64,000 bases of DNA from an uncultured Bacteroidales bacterium (GTDB lineage: Bacteria > Bacteroidota > Bacteroidia > Bacteroidales > UBA932), in the NCBI GenBank assembly GCA_905235085.1, contig CAJOKD010000002.1, positions 62,001-126,000 on the forward strand, written 5' to 3'. This document shows, in pieces, positions 45,273 to 53,786 of this stretch. Position numbers and translations under genes: made by a program. The notes below the pieces were generated by a model. That model saw only the letters and a program-made list of their open reading frames with translations, was not told the DNA's origin and did no database searches. Every line of letters begins with the position of its first letter. The first letter of the stretch is position 1.

Positions 45273-46961
45273 ATGAACAATAAGATTAAGTTTTTCGGTT
45301 TAATCGCGGCTTCTGCCCTCCTGGTCTTCCAGTCTTGTTCCGACCTGCTCGATGTCACGAACCCTAACAGTTTGAATGACGACCAGGTCAGGGAACTTCT
45401 CTCAAGCTCGGACGAAGCCAAGGTCGAGGAGACTCTCAAAGCGATCGGTTCCGGTCTTGAGAGTTATATCTGCCTTGCACATTCCACCCTCAGCGGCGGT
45501 TTCTCGAACAATTATGCCAATGAGTACTCGATGAACCTCTTCCGCGACCTCGGTTGCGAAGACGTTATCTTCGGTTACAACGGTATAACTACTACGGACG
45601 GTTGGGCTGCTTACTATTCCCACCGTTTCGACCCGAAACTGAATGATCAGACTGCTTCCAACAACGGCTGGTGGTTCAGCTCTTCATACATCATCGCACA
45701 GGCCAACAAGGCTGCTACATACCTGACCGACGAGGTCGCGACGGCTCCTACCGCCCTTCCTTCCGTGAAGATGTATGCAGCTCAGGCCAAGACCCTCCGC
45801 GCTTACGGCTACATCCAGCTGATGGAGCGTTTCCGCAAAGCCTACAAGTATGGTGGAAGCGAGCAGCAGGGTATGCCTATCTACACAGAGTACAAGTACA
45901 ACAACCCGGTGGCTCCTAGCACTGCACAGGAGACTTGGGAGTGGATTATCAAGGAGCTTGAGACTGCCGGTCAGTATTTTGCTGCCGGAACCAACTCAGC
46001 TACCGATGGCTATGTTGTTGTGACCCCTACCGACCAGGCAACCTACTGGCGTATCGACCGCACTATGTCCGACTATTTCCTGGCACGTGCCTGCCTGGAC
46101 TACGGTGCTTATGACAAGGCTATCGCTGCTTGCCAGAGGATCCTTGCAAAGTATCCTGGCTTCATCGATGAGGCTCATTACGGTGTCGACACCAAGGATT
46201 TGGACGATATCGCAACTCCTGCCAACGACGAGTGGACCCTCGGCAAGAAGGATGTGAAGAATGACGACAACGCATTCCTCTCTATGACTTGCAACCCTGA
46301 GGCAATGTTCGGATGGACCAACGATGGCTCCCTTTATCCTTACAGCTTCCTCAACAGCATCCAGCCTAGCAACTCTACCGGATCGATCTTCCAGATCAGC
46401 GATGACCTCTATGAGAAGATGGACGACAACGACTACCGCAAGGCTCGTTTCGCCGATCACGGAATCTCTGAATTCCCTTGGTTCTCTACCAGCGGTCATG
46501 CTCCTTCCAGCTTGCCTAAGTATGCAAACCTCAAGTTCGGTGCTACCATCCATCAGAATGCTACTGAGCGTTCCTATACTTCAGTCGGTTCAGACGTAGT
46601 TCTCTTCCGTACTTCCGAGGTATGGCTAATGCTTGCTGAAGCTCAGTACCTGGCTGGAAAGGAAAGCGAGGCTAAGACTACTCTCAACAAGCTTCTCGCC
46701 GCCCGTACCAAAGCCGGTGCTCCTGCATTGACCTGCGACAACTACAAGGGCAATCTCTCCACCTGGGATCAGATCAAGCTCCAGTGGAGGATCGAGATGT
46801 GGGGCGAGAATGGTCTCAGCTACTACTGCCACAAGCGTTGGAATGAACCTTCCGTCCGTACCGGCAGCAACCACTGGGTGAACTACACCTGGAGTGTCGA
46901 GGATATGGAGTGGGAGATTCCTCTCAAGGAACTTCAGACTAACTCATACTGGGAAAGGTAG
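45273..46961 (+). CDS. SusD-like glycan-binding lipoprotein
   Basis: The 562-residue surface lipoprotein has a signal ending LLVFQSC and then SDLLDVTNPNSLNDDQVRELL. Helical repeat segments include KMYAAQAKTLRAYGYIQLME and SEVWLMLAEAQYLAGKE, the latter near the end. IKLQWRIEMWGENGLSYYCHKRW and the final EWEIPLKELQTNSYWER fit the SusD C-terminus. It is the partner of the SusC directly upstream and is followed after 12 bases by a Big_2 lipoprotein, giving the common order SusC, SusD, surface binding protein. Confidence 0.95.
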   Translation: MNNKIKFFGLIAASALLVFQSCSDLLDVTNPNSLNDDQVRELLSSSDEAKVEETLKAIGSGLESYICLAHSTLSGGFSNNYANEYSMNLFRDLGCEDVIFGYNGITTTDGWAAYYSHRFDPKLNDQTASNNGWWFSSSYIIAQANKAATYLTDEVATAPTALPSVKMYAAQAKTLRAYGYIQLMERFRKAYKYGGSEQQGMPIYTEYKYNNPVAPSTAQETWEWIIKELETAGQYFAAGTNSATDGYVVVTPTDQATYWRIDRTMSDYFLARACLDYGAYDKAIAACQRILAKYPGFIDEAHYGVDTKDLDDIATPANDEWTLGKKDVKNDDNAFLSMTCNPEAMFGWTNDGSLYPYSFLNSIQPSNSTGSIFQISDDLYEKMDDNDYRKARFADHGISEFPWFSTSGHAPSSLPKYANLKFGATIHQNATERSYTSVGSDVVLFRTSEVWLMLAEAQYLAGKESEAKTTLNKLLAARTKAGAPALTCDNYKGNLSTWDQIKLQWRIEMWGENGLSYYCHKRWNEPSVRTGSNHWVNYTWSVEDMEWEIPLKELQTNSYWER

Positions 46962-46973
46962 AATCAAAAGACA

Positions 46974-48428
46974 ATGAAAATGAAAAAGATATTCGCAATA
47001 CTTGGAATAGCTTTCGCTATTGCCTGTTTCACCTCCTGCAAGGATGAGGTAGAACCTTTCATCGAGACGACGGGTATATCCCTCAACACAACTACGCTGT
47101 CGATCTACCCTGGTGACTGGGTGACCATCGAAAACGTCGTCAGTCCTTCCAATGCAAGCAGCACTCTCAAGACCTGGACATCTTCCGATACTAAGGTCGC
47201 TTCCGTTGACGGATGGGGCCGCGTGTATGGTGTCGCTCCTGGTAACTGTGTTATCACGGTGAAGACCGCTGCCGGACAGACCGCTTCCTGCGAAGTGACC
47301 GTCAAGCCTATCATCGAAACCGAGATTAGCGTCGAACCTTCCGAGGTGACTGTCTATTACGACGAGTATGAGACGCTCACCGCAACGGTCGGTCCGTCGA
47401 ACGCAACTTACAAGACCGTCACCTGGTCTTCTGCCAATCCGAATATCGCATCTGTCGATGAGACCGGAAAGGTTAAGGGCGTTGATCTTGGCTCGACTGT
47501 CATCACTGCTACGTCCAAGAACGGACTCAAGGCTACTTGCAAGGTTACGGTCACTGTCCGTATGCCTACCGAGCCGGAGACTCTCGATCTCTGGAAGGGA
47601 GACAATGCAGGCTTCCGTGGACTCTTCGGCGCAGCTGCTGATGAGGGCAAGGCAGCAGGAACCGGCAACTGGCTCAAGTTCGAGAACGGTGCCGCTACCT
47701 GGACAGCCAACGAAACCGGCAAGATCCGTAAGGCTACCCTTACGCTCAGCACTGGCTCTTCAATTACCGTCACCCAGTTCGATCCGAAGGATTTCAAGGG
47801 TACATTCTCATTCCGTACACAGCGTTTCTCCAACAACAAGACTGTCACTACGGCTGCGGCTGATGTCACCTTCAACGTCACCATCACCGATCCGCTCGTA
47901 GGCGAGACCCTCACCGACTTCGACGGCAAGACCTACACCAATAATCTCGGTCTCGTGGGCTTGTACCTCGACGCTGTCGCTGATGCCGTACTCGATGTCG
48001 ATTATGCCGAGAAGAGCGCCCGCTTCGGCCTCTTCCTCGATGAGCGTAAGGCTCAGCCTGTAGCGAACGGGAACGCAACCTATCCTTTCGTCTGCTTCAT
48101 CCCTGAGTGCGGTACGGTCTGGACTTCGACTGCCATGAGTAGTCCTTGGAACTTCGTTCCTATCCCGATAAGTGCCACCCAGAACTACCAGTGGCTGTGG
48201 TTCACCGTTGACAGCGACCTCAACGTTCTCAACTACAACTATCCAAACAAGCAGTTCCTGATTGGAAAAGACGGTTCCAACGGTACGACTATCATCGGTA
48301 TCACCTGCGCCGTGGCCAAGAACGCCACTCCGGAAGCAGCTGACATTTACACTACCTATAACGTCATCTACCAGGCCAACCCTGACAAGAAGATGGATAC
48401 CGGCGGTTTCACCCTGACAAGGCAATAA
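46974..48428 (+). CDS. Lipoprotein with two Big_2 Ig-like domains, probable surface glycan-binding protein
   Basis: The 484-residue protein has a lipoprotein signal ending CFTSC. Residues about 34-112 and 120-198 are two bacterial Ig-like (Big_2) domains with the repeated pattern W-S-S-x-x-x-x-VASVD-x-x-G-x-V-x-GV (for example WSSANPNIASVDETGKVKGV). The last 285 residues form a beta-rich domain with many Trp and Tyr but no catalytic motif (TEPETLDLWKGDNAGFRGLF onward). Its place directly after SusD is that of SusE/SusF-type surface glycan-binding proteins. The Ig domains probably hold the binding part away from the membrane. Confidence 0.8.
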   Translation: MKMKKIFAILGIAFAIACFTSCKDEVEPFIETTGISLNTTTLSIYPGDWVTIENVVSPSNASSTLKTWTSSDTKVASVDGWGRVYGVAPGNCVITVKTAAGQTASCEVTVKPIIETEISVEPSEVTVYYDEYETLTATVGPSNATYKTVTWSSANPNIASVDETGKVKGVDLGSTVITATSKNGLKATCKVTVTVRMPTEPETLDLWKGDNAGFRGLFGAAADEGKAAGTGNWLKFENGAATWTANETGKIRKATLTLSTGSSITVTQFDPKDFKGTFSFRTQRFSNNKTVTTAAADVTFNVTITDPLVGETLTDFDGKTYTNNLGLVGLYLDAVADAVLDVDYAEKSARFGLFLDERKAQPVANGNATYPFVCFIPECGTVWTSTAMSSPWNFVPIPISATQNYQWLWFTVDSDLNVLNYNYPNKQFLIGKDGSNGTTIIGITCAVAKNATPEAADIYTTYNVIYQANPDKKMDTGGFTLTRQ

Positions 48429-48442
48429 ACCGTCAAGCAACT

Positions 48443-48474
48443 AAAAAACCGGCCTCTTGGGGCCGGTTTTTTTT
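48443..48474. terminator. Bidirectional hairpin terminator
   Basis: AAAAAACCGGCC and GGCCGGTTTTTTTT flank the loop TCTTGG, giving a G+C-rich stem with an A run on one side and a T run on the other. It can stop both the SusCD/Big_2 operon and the converging GH92 gene. Confidence 0.85.
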
Positions 48475-48489
48475 ATGGGATGCGGTGTA

Positions 48490-51015
48490 TTACTTGAAGG
48501 CCTTCTTTACGGGTTTCCGGGACATCTCGAAGTGGAGTGTGGCTCCGTCCTTGATGTCATCGTAGCGGATAACCGGTTCTGAAAGGCGTTTTCCGTTGAG
48601 CCAGGCGGCCTTGACATAGACGGCATCCTTGCTCCAGCCTTTGGTGGTCATCTTGACCTGCTTGCCGTTGGATAGGGTCACCGACATGGCCGGAACGCAA
48701 GGAGAGCCTACATAATACCAGTCGGCGGCTGGGCAGAAAGGATAGAAGCCGAGGCAGTTGAATATGTACCAGGCACTCATCTGGCCGCAGTCGTCGTTGC
48801 CGCTCAGCGAACCCGGTTCATTGCCGTAGTAGTTCTCCGCAACGTACCTGACCCATTTCTGGCAATTCCAAGGTTCACCGAAATAGTCGTAAAGGTATGT
48901 AACGTGGTGGCAAGGCTCGTTTCCGTGCCAGTAGCCTCCGATACGTCCCCAGATGTCGTGCGCTCCGGGGATGTCATCCGGCAGTTCAATGGTGAACAGG
49001 TTGTCCAGATATTCCTTGAGCCTCTTCCTGCCAGCTATGCTGACATATCCGTCGAAGTCGTGGAAGACACTCCAGGTGTACTGCATCGTGAATCCTTCTG
49101 TGATGTCGCCCCATCCGTTCACTGAGCCCGGGCCCTGGTATGCGATAGGAGCGAAAGGTGTGCGCCATTCTCCGTTGGAGTCCTTTCCTCTCATATATCC
49201 GGTCTCCGGGTCGATGAGGTTCTTGTAGTTCATCGACCTCCTGAGGAAGAATGCGTAGTCGTCCTCGTGTCCCAGTTTCCGGGCCACCTGGGCAATGCAC
49301 CAGTCATCGTATGCATATTCCAAGGTCTTGGAAACGGATTCCTTCTCAAGGTCGAAAGGAACGTAGCCGAGGGTGGTATATTCCGGGATGCAGTCGTAAT
49401 GGGCGTTTGTGGCGGTGGTCTTCATAGCCTGGAAGGCGCGCTCGTAGTCGAAGCCCGGCACATCCTTCATGATCATGTCCGCCAGTACGGAACAGGAGTG
49501 GTAGCCGATCATGCACCAGGTCTCGCCGCCGTAGAATGACCAGTACGGAAGCATATGCTCGGCGCTCTTGTCGAAGTGGGCGAGCATGGAGTTGGCGATA
49601 TCGGCCTGCAGAGGTCTGTTGACCAGGTTCATAAGTGGTTCGAAGGCCCTGAAGGTATCCCAGAAGGAGAACGTGGTCACGTTGGTGAAGCCTTCGGCCT
49701 TTCCGATGGTGCCGTCATGTTCGCGGAACCTGCCGTCGGTGTCCTGGAATACGAACGGGTGCAGCATGGTGCGGTAGACGCTGGTGTAGAAGGTCTGCCG
49801 GAGGACTTCATCGCCGGAGTCGAGTGAATATATCCCCAGAGCTTTCTCCCATTCGTATTCGGCTTCGGCCAGGACGGCTTGGAAGTCTTTTCCGTCAAGT
49901 TCCCGGAGGTTGAGGAGGGCTCCGTCGGTCCCGACTCCTGAGACTGCTACCTTGACTTCCAGCTGGAAAGGCTGTCCCTCGGACGCTTCGCTTCGCTTCG
50001 CCCCACCACTCACTCCGCTCGTGGTCCCCCCGCTGGTGCCGCGGGCGGCATTGTCCTCGCCGGCTACCATCGCCAGCTGTTCTGACGATGTGGAAGCGGC
50101 CTCTCTCAGCGCTGCGATTTCAGGACGTGTAGTGAACGGGCTGGTGTCTCCGTCGAAGCGTAGGATTACCTGCAGTTTGCGTCCCCAGGCCTCGAGCGAG
50201 CTACGGAAGCGCTTGGTGTCATATATGACCGGCTTGCCGTCCTGCAGGATGGTGAAATCCTTGATCGGTTCGGAGAACCTGGCGGCGAAGAACACTTTCC
50301 TGCCGGGATTCCATCCCGCCACCACCTTGCTGCCGATAATGGTATATTCATCCAGCAGCCTGACTTCAGACCATTCGCAGTCCCATTTCAAGGTGTGGTC
50401 GAGGTCGATCATCAAGACTGCTCCGTGCTTGAGCGGATAGGTGAACCTGAATATTCCGGAATGCATCGCGGCGGTCATTTCGGCCTTGACTCCGCTGTCC
50501 AGGGTGATCCCGTAGTATCCTGGATGGGCTTGCTCCTTGCCGTGGTCGAGCTTGGAGTACTCCGGCTTGCCGTTCATTCCGGGAAGGAAGAGGAAATCTC
50601 CGAGGTCCGGGATTCCGGTTCCGCTGAGGTGGGTGAGGCTGAAGCCTTGCACGAACGGTTTGGAATACTTGTATCCGGCTGCGCAGTCATAGTCTTTGTC
50701 ATCGCAGTCCGGTGAGATCTGGATGGCCCCGTAAGGCAGCTGCGGGCCCGGATAGACGTTTCCGAACCCGTCGGTTCCTACGAACACGTTCACATCATCG
50801 ATCAACCTCTTCGTCCTGTCGCTCACTACGGGTTCCACGCCATAGGCGGGGAGATGCTCCCATCGGGTGCCGGCGCTTTGCGACTGAGGGGCAAGACTCG
50901 CGGCAACGCCACAGGAGGACACAGCTTCAGGGTGCCTATTACTTCCGGAAGCAGGTGATAATGAAAGAGTTATGGCAGCAATGGCCGAAATGGCTAATCC
51001 TTTTGCGATATTCAT
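48490..51015 (-). CDS. GH92 alpha-mannosidase (first copy) with low-complexity insertions
   Basis: The 841-residue exported calcium-dependent inverting alpha-mannosidase has the hallmark N-terminal motif DDVNVFVGTDGFGNVYPGPQLPYG (starting at residue 73). HLSGTGIPDLGDFLFLPG follows, HGNEPCHHVTYLYDYFGEPW carries the probable acid Glu, and SGNDDCGQMSAWYIFNCLGFYP carries the base Asp pair. Two stretches are unlike the family: residues 24-52 after the signal peptide and residues 301-349 between the N-terminal sandwich and the helical barrel, rich in Gly, Ser, Ala and Thr. Both read through in frame. A second GH92 lies directly upstream in the same direction. GH92 enzymes in Bacteroidota act on N-glycans or yeast mannan. 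Confidence 0.9.
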   Translation of the reverse strand: MNIAKGLAISAIAAITLSLSPASGSNRHPEAVSSCGVAASLAPQSQSAGTRWEHLPAYGVEPVVSDRTKRLIDDVNVFVGTDGFGNVYPGPQLPYGAIQISPDCDDKDYDCAAGYKYSKPFVQGFSLTHLSGTGIPDLGDFLFLPGMNGKPEYSKLDHGKEQAHPGYYGITLDSGVKAEMTAAMHSGIFRFTYPLKHGAVLMIDLDHTLKWDCEWSEVRLLDEYTIIGSKVVAGWNPGRKVFFAARFSEPIKDFTILQDGKPVIYDTKRFRSSLEAWGRKLQVILRFDGDTSPFTTRPEIAALREAASTSSEQLAMVAGEDNAARGTSGGTTSGVSGGAKRSEASEGQPFQLEVKVAVSGVGTDGALLNLRELDGKDFQAVLAEAEYEWEKALGIYSLDSGDEVLRQTFYTSVYRTMLHPFVFQDTDGRFREHDGTIGKAEGFTNVTTFSFWDTFRAFEPLMNLVNRPLQADIANSMLAHFDKSAEHMLPYWSFYGGETWCMIGYHSCSVLADMIMKDVPGFDYERAFQAMKTTATNAHYDCIPEYTTLGYVPFDLEKESVSKTLEYAYDDWCIAQVARKLGHEDDYAFFLRRSMNYKNLIDPETGYMRGKDSNGEWRTPFAPIAYQGPGSVNGWGDITEGFTMQYTWSVFHDFDGYVSIAGRKRLKEYLDNLFTIELPDDIPGAHDIWGRIGGYWHGNEPCHHVTYLYDYFGEPWNCQKWVRYVAENYYGNEPGSLSGNDDCGQMSAWYIFNCLGFYPFCPAADWYYVGSPCVPAMSVTLSNGKQVKMTTKGWSKDAVYVKAAWLNGKRLSEPVIRYDDIKDGATLHFEMSRKPVKKAFK
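49969..50115 (-). repeat. In-frame low-complexity insertion in GH92
   Basis: These bases encode residues 301-349, including GTSGGTTSGVSGGAKRSEAS. The DNA has direct repetition (CGCTTCG three times in slightly overlapping form) and lies at the linker between two GH92 domains. The second GH92 lacks it. Confidence 0.6.
50860..50946 (-). repeat. In-frame extra segment after the GH92 signal peptide
   Basis: These bases encode residues 24-52 (NRHPEAVSSCGVAASL and following) between the signal peptide and the GH92 domain. The composition differs from the enzyme and resembles translated dispersed repeats. Only one copy is in the window. Confidence 0.4.
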
Positions 51016-51036
51016 GGTTCTACGATTGATTATTCA

Positions 51037-51044
51037 CAAAGATA
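51037..51044 (-). promoter_or_regulatory. Possible -7 box upstream of first GH92
   Basis: TATCTTTG on the minus strand fits TAnnTTTG and lies 21 bases upstream of the start codon at 51015. No -33 element was recognised. Confidence 0.4.
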
Positions 51045-51130
51045 ATGATTTCCTGAAACAATGATTCTCGCCAATCCCCATTCCAGGCACCTGCAAGGCC
51101 CCTGGACGTGCAGCAGTCTGGCGGGGATCC

Positions 51131-51212
51131 CCGGTCGGAGCCGGGGATGACAAGTGGGCCGGGGATGACAAGTGGGCCGGGGATGACAAGTGGGCCGGGG
51201 ATGACAGGTCAG
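51131..51212. repeat. Intergenic repeat: 21-base head plus four 18-base tandem units
   Basis: CCGGTCGGAGCCGGGGATGAC (51131-51151) leads into four units of CCGGGGATGACAAGTGGG at 51141-51158, 51159-51176, 51177-51194 and, with a diverged end, 51195-51212. The last unit overlaps the stop codon of the second GH92. The head differs by two bases from 53030-53050 inside that gene. Confidence 0.85.
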
Positions 51213-53701
51213 CGCACCTTGCCGGTCATAGAGTATGGCTTGTCGGTGGCTTTGCGGCCACGGGACTTGTTCGGCTTCGATGCCATCACGAATTCGAGAG
51301 CGCCTCCTGACAGGAGATCCTCGTGGGTGATGTACATCTTGGAATATTCCTTGCCGTCGAGAAGCACTTTCTTGACGTACCGGTTCTTGTCCGATACTCC
51401 AGGAGCCTTGACTTCCAGAGTCTTCCCGTTAGGAAGCGCGATCCTGGCATATTCCAGGTAAGGAGCCCCGAAAACATACTGGTCGCTTCCTGGGCAGACC
51501 GGATAGAATCCCAGCACGCTGAAGATATACCAGGCACTCATCTGGCCGCAATCGTCATTGCCGCCGAGTCCCTTTATCTCCGGGCGGTACATCCTGTTGA
51601 TGATTTCCCTCATCCAGTACTGTGTCTTCCAAGGCTGGGAAGTCCAGGCATAGAGGTAAGGGATATGGTGGCTTGGCTCGTTGCCGTGGACGTAACCGCC
51701 AATGAGGCAGTCCTTGGTGATGTCCTCGTTGGTTGCGTAGGCATATTCCGGAAGGTCCTTGCTGAAGAGTTCGTCGAGGGCGGCGGTGAACTTCTTCTCT
51801 CCGCCCATCAGGTCCATTACGCCATACACGTCCTGAGGGGCGTGGAAGGTGAAATTCAGGGAGTTGCCTTCAATGAATCCTTCTCCCATAGTCTGCATTA
51901 TGTCGAAATCCTCCTTGAAGGACCCGTCGGCATATTTCGGGCGGCAGAAGCCGAGGCCGGTATCGAATACGTTGCGGTAATACAGAGCCCTGGCGGCATA
52001 TTCCTTTTCTACCTCCTTGTCACCGGCGATGCGCGCAGTGTTCCAGATGGTCCAGTCGTCATAGGAATATTCAAGGGTGTTGCTGGCGGCTGTAGTGATA
52101 TGGTCGTAAGGCACGTAGCCGAGTTCCATATAGTCGCCCAAGCCACCGTACCAAGGCTGCCTGGAAGTGGTGACCATCGCCTCGAGAGCCCGCTTCCTGT
52201 CGATGTCCAGGCCCTTCGTGATGGCGTCTGCGAGTACCGGAACGGCGTGATATCCGCTCATACACCAGTTCTCGTTGGCCATATGGCTCCAGACAGGAAG
52301 CATCTTGAGCACGTTCTGGTCGTAGTGGGCCAGCATCGACTCTACCATATCCCGGTCGCGGTCCGGCTTGAAGAGGGCCAGGAAAGGATGCTCTGCGCGG
52401 TAGGTGTCCCACAGGCTGAACACCGTGTAGTTGGTGAATCCTTCTGCCTTGTGGAGCTCGTGGTCGAGACCTCTGTAGGTCCCGTCCACGTCCATATAGA
52501 CAGACGGGTTGATCATCGTGTGGTAGAGAGAGGTGTAGAACATTTTCTTCTGGGCTTCGGTACCCTTTATCTCCATCTGGGAGAGTTCCTTCTCCCAGGC
52601 TGCACTGGCTTCGCTGCGGATCTGCTCGAACGTCTTGCCTTCAGCTTCAGCCTTAAGGTTCTTCAGGGCTCCTGTCGTTCCGGTGGCGGAAAGGGCGACC
52701 TTGACGGTCAGTTCCGGGTTCATGGAAGTGTCGAACCTGAACCAGGCGACAAGCTTGCGTCCTGCCATCGCCGCGAAGTTGCGGGATTGGTCGAACTTGC
52801 TCCATCCTCCCTTGTAGTTCACCTTCTCCCTGTCGGTGTAGCCATATTCTACGATCGGCTCCGAGAATGAAATGGCGAAGTAAGTATAGTTGGTCCGGGC
52901 CCATCCGTCGGTGATGCGGTAGCCGGTGACAAGATGGTCGTTCTGTACCTGGACTTCAGCCCAGAGGGTCTTTCCGTCATAATCATAGATCGAGTGGATC
53001 AGGTCCAGGATGACCTGGCTCTGAGGCTCCCGGTCGGAGCCGGGAGTGACGGTTCCGTCATGCCCGGCCTGTCCTGTTCCGTCATGCCCGGCCTGTCCTG
53101 TTCCGTCATGCCCGGCCTGTCCGGTTCCGTCATGCCCGGCCTGTCCTGTTCCGTCATGCCCGGCCTGTCCGGGCATCCCGGAGGCAGGGAAGGTATACTG
53201 ATGTACTCCGACCCTCTGGGTTGCCGTGAGCCTGGCCTTGATGCCGTAGTCCTTCAGCGTCACTTCATAATAGCCAGCCTCGGCCTTCTCGCTGTCGTGG
53301 GAAAAGCGGCTGCGGAAACCGCTGTCCGGATTGCCGGCGGTACCCGGGTTCAGTTTCAGCTTGCCCGTGGTCGGCATAATGAGGATGTCTCCCAGGTCGG
53401 AGTGTCCAGTACCGCTGAAGTGGGTGTGGCTGAATCCGACGATGGTAGGGTCCGAATAACGGTACCCTGCACAGGTCTCATATACCATAGGCTGGTATTT
53501 GCCATTGATATTGTGAGGGATGGTGTCGGTGTCGGGGCTGAGTTGGACTCCACCGAACGGGACGCAAGCGCCGGGGAAGGTGTGTCCCATTCCATCGGTT
53601 CCGATGAACGGATCTACATATGAAGTGATCTTTGGTTCCTGCGCCGATACAAGGGCGCAAAATAGCAGGGCGGAACCTGCCGCTAGAAGTGTCTGTTTCA
53701 T
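51209..53701 (-). CDS. GH92 alpha-mannosidase (second copy) with in-frame 8-residue repeats
   Basis: The 830-residue exported enzyme starts at the ATG at 53701 (signal MKQTLLAAGSALLFCALVSA). SYVDPFIGTDGMGHTFPGACVPFG is at residues 27-50, HFSGTGHSDLGDILIMP follows, and HGNEPSHHIPYLYAWTSQPW and GGNDDCGQMSAWYIFSVLGFYP hold the catalytic acid and base regions. Residues 178-217 are five exact copies of GQAGHDGT inserted in the N-terminal beta-sandwich, followed by VTPGSDREPQ. The frame is kept and the flanking family sequence resumes. It diverges from the third complete SusC and precedes the other GH92, so alpha-mannoside breakdown may serve that SusCD pair. Confidence 0.9.
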   Translation of the reverse strand: MKQTLLAAGSALLFCALVSAQEPKITSYVDPFIGTDGMGHTFPGACVPFGGVQLSPDTDTIPHNINGKYQPMVYETCAGYRYSDPTIVGFSHTHFSGTGHSDLGDILIMPTTGKLKLNPGTAGNPDSGFRSRFSHDSEKAEAGYYEVTLKDYGIKARLTATQRVGVHQYTFPASGMPGQAGHDGTGQAGHDGTGQAGHDGTGQAGHDGTGQAGHDGTVTPGSDREPQSQVILDLIHSIYDYDGKTLWAEVQVQNDHLVTGYRITDGWARTNYTYFAISFSEPIVEYGYTDREKVNYKGGWSKFDQSRNFAAMAGRKLVAWFRFDTSMNPELTVKVALSATGTTGALKNLKAEAEGKTFEQIRSEASAAWEKELSQMEIKGTEAQKKMFYTSLYHTMINPSVYMDVDGTYRGLDHELHKAEGFTNYTVFSLWDTYRAEHPFLALFKPDRDRDMVESMLAHYDQNVLKMLPVWSHMANENWCMSGYHAVPVLADAITKGLDIDRKRALEAMVTTSRQPWYGGLGDYMELGYVPYDHITTAASNTLEYSYDDWTIWNTARIAGDKEVEKEYAARALYYRNVFDTGLGFCRPKYADGSFKEDFDIMQTMGEGFIEGNSLNFTFHAPQDVYGVMDLMGGEKKFTAALDELFSKDLPEYAYATNEDITKDCLIGGYVHGNEPSHHIPYLYAWTSQPWKTQYWMREIINRMYRPEIKGLGGNDDCGQMSAWYIFSVLGFYPVCPGSDQYVFGAPYLEYARIALPNGKTLEVKAPGVSDKNRYVKKVLLDGKEYSKMYITHEDLLSGGALEFVMASKPNKSRGRKATDKPYSMTGKVR
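53030..53171 (-). repeat. Repeat inside GH92: 21-base head plus five 24-base tandem units
   Basis: CCGGTCGGAGCCGGGAGTGAC (53030-53050) is followed by five near-identical 24-base units beginning GTTCCGTCATGCCCGG at 53052, 53076, 53100, 53124 and 53148. They differ only in the last base (T or G). Being multiples of three, they add eight residues each. Confidence 0.9.
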
Positions 53702-53706
53702 AGTTT

Positions 53707-53714
53707 CAAAGATA
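53707..53714 (-). promoter_or_regulatory. -7 box directly upstream of second GH92
   Basis: TATCTTTG on the minus strand ends five bases before the ATG at 53701, so the transcript would be nearly leaderless if this box is used. Confidence 0.4.
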
Positions 53715-53724
53715 GTCAAAAGTA

Positions 53725-53754
53725 TTGTTTTTTGTGGAAAAGTGGTTAAATTTG
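53725..53754 (+). promoter_or_regulatory. Promoter of third complete SusC operon
   Basis: TTG (53725-53727) and TAAATTTG (53747-53754) are 19 bases apart, matching the Bacteroidota -33/-7 arrangement. The start codon is 32 bases downstream at 53787. Confidence 0.65.
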
Positions 53755-53786
53755 TCTTTAAGTGCCATATAACTTTAACTAATAAT

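Noticed and set aside
51323..52870. Open frame of 515 codons on the plus strand
   Set aside because: Antisense to the second GH92; no signal, domain or promoter.
51141..53171. CRISPR array
   Set aside because: The units of 18 and 24 bases repeat without unique spacers, and there are no cas genes. They are simple tandem repeats.
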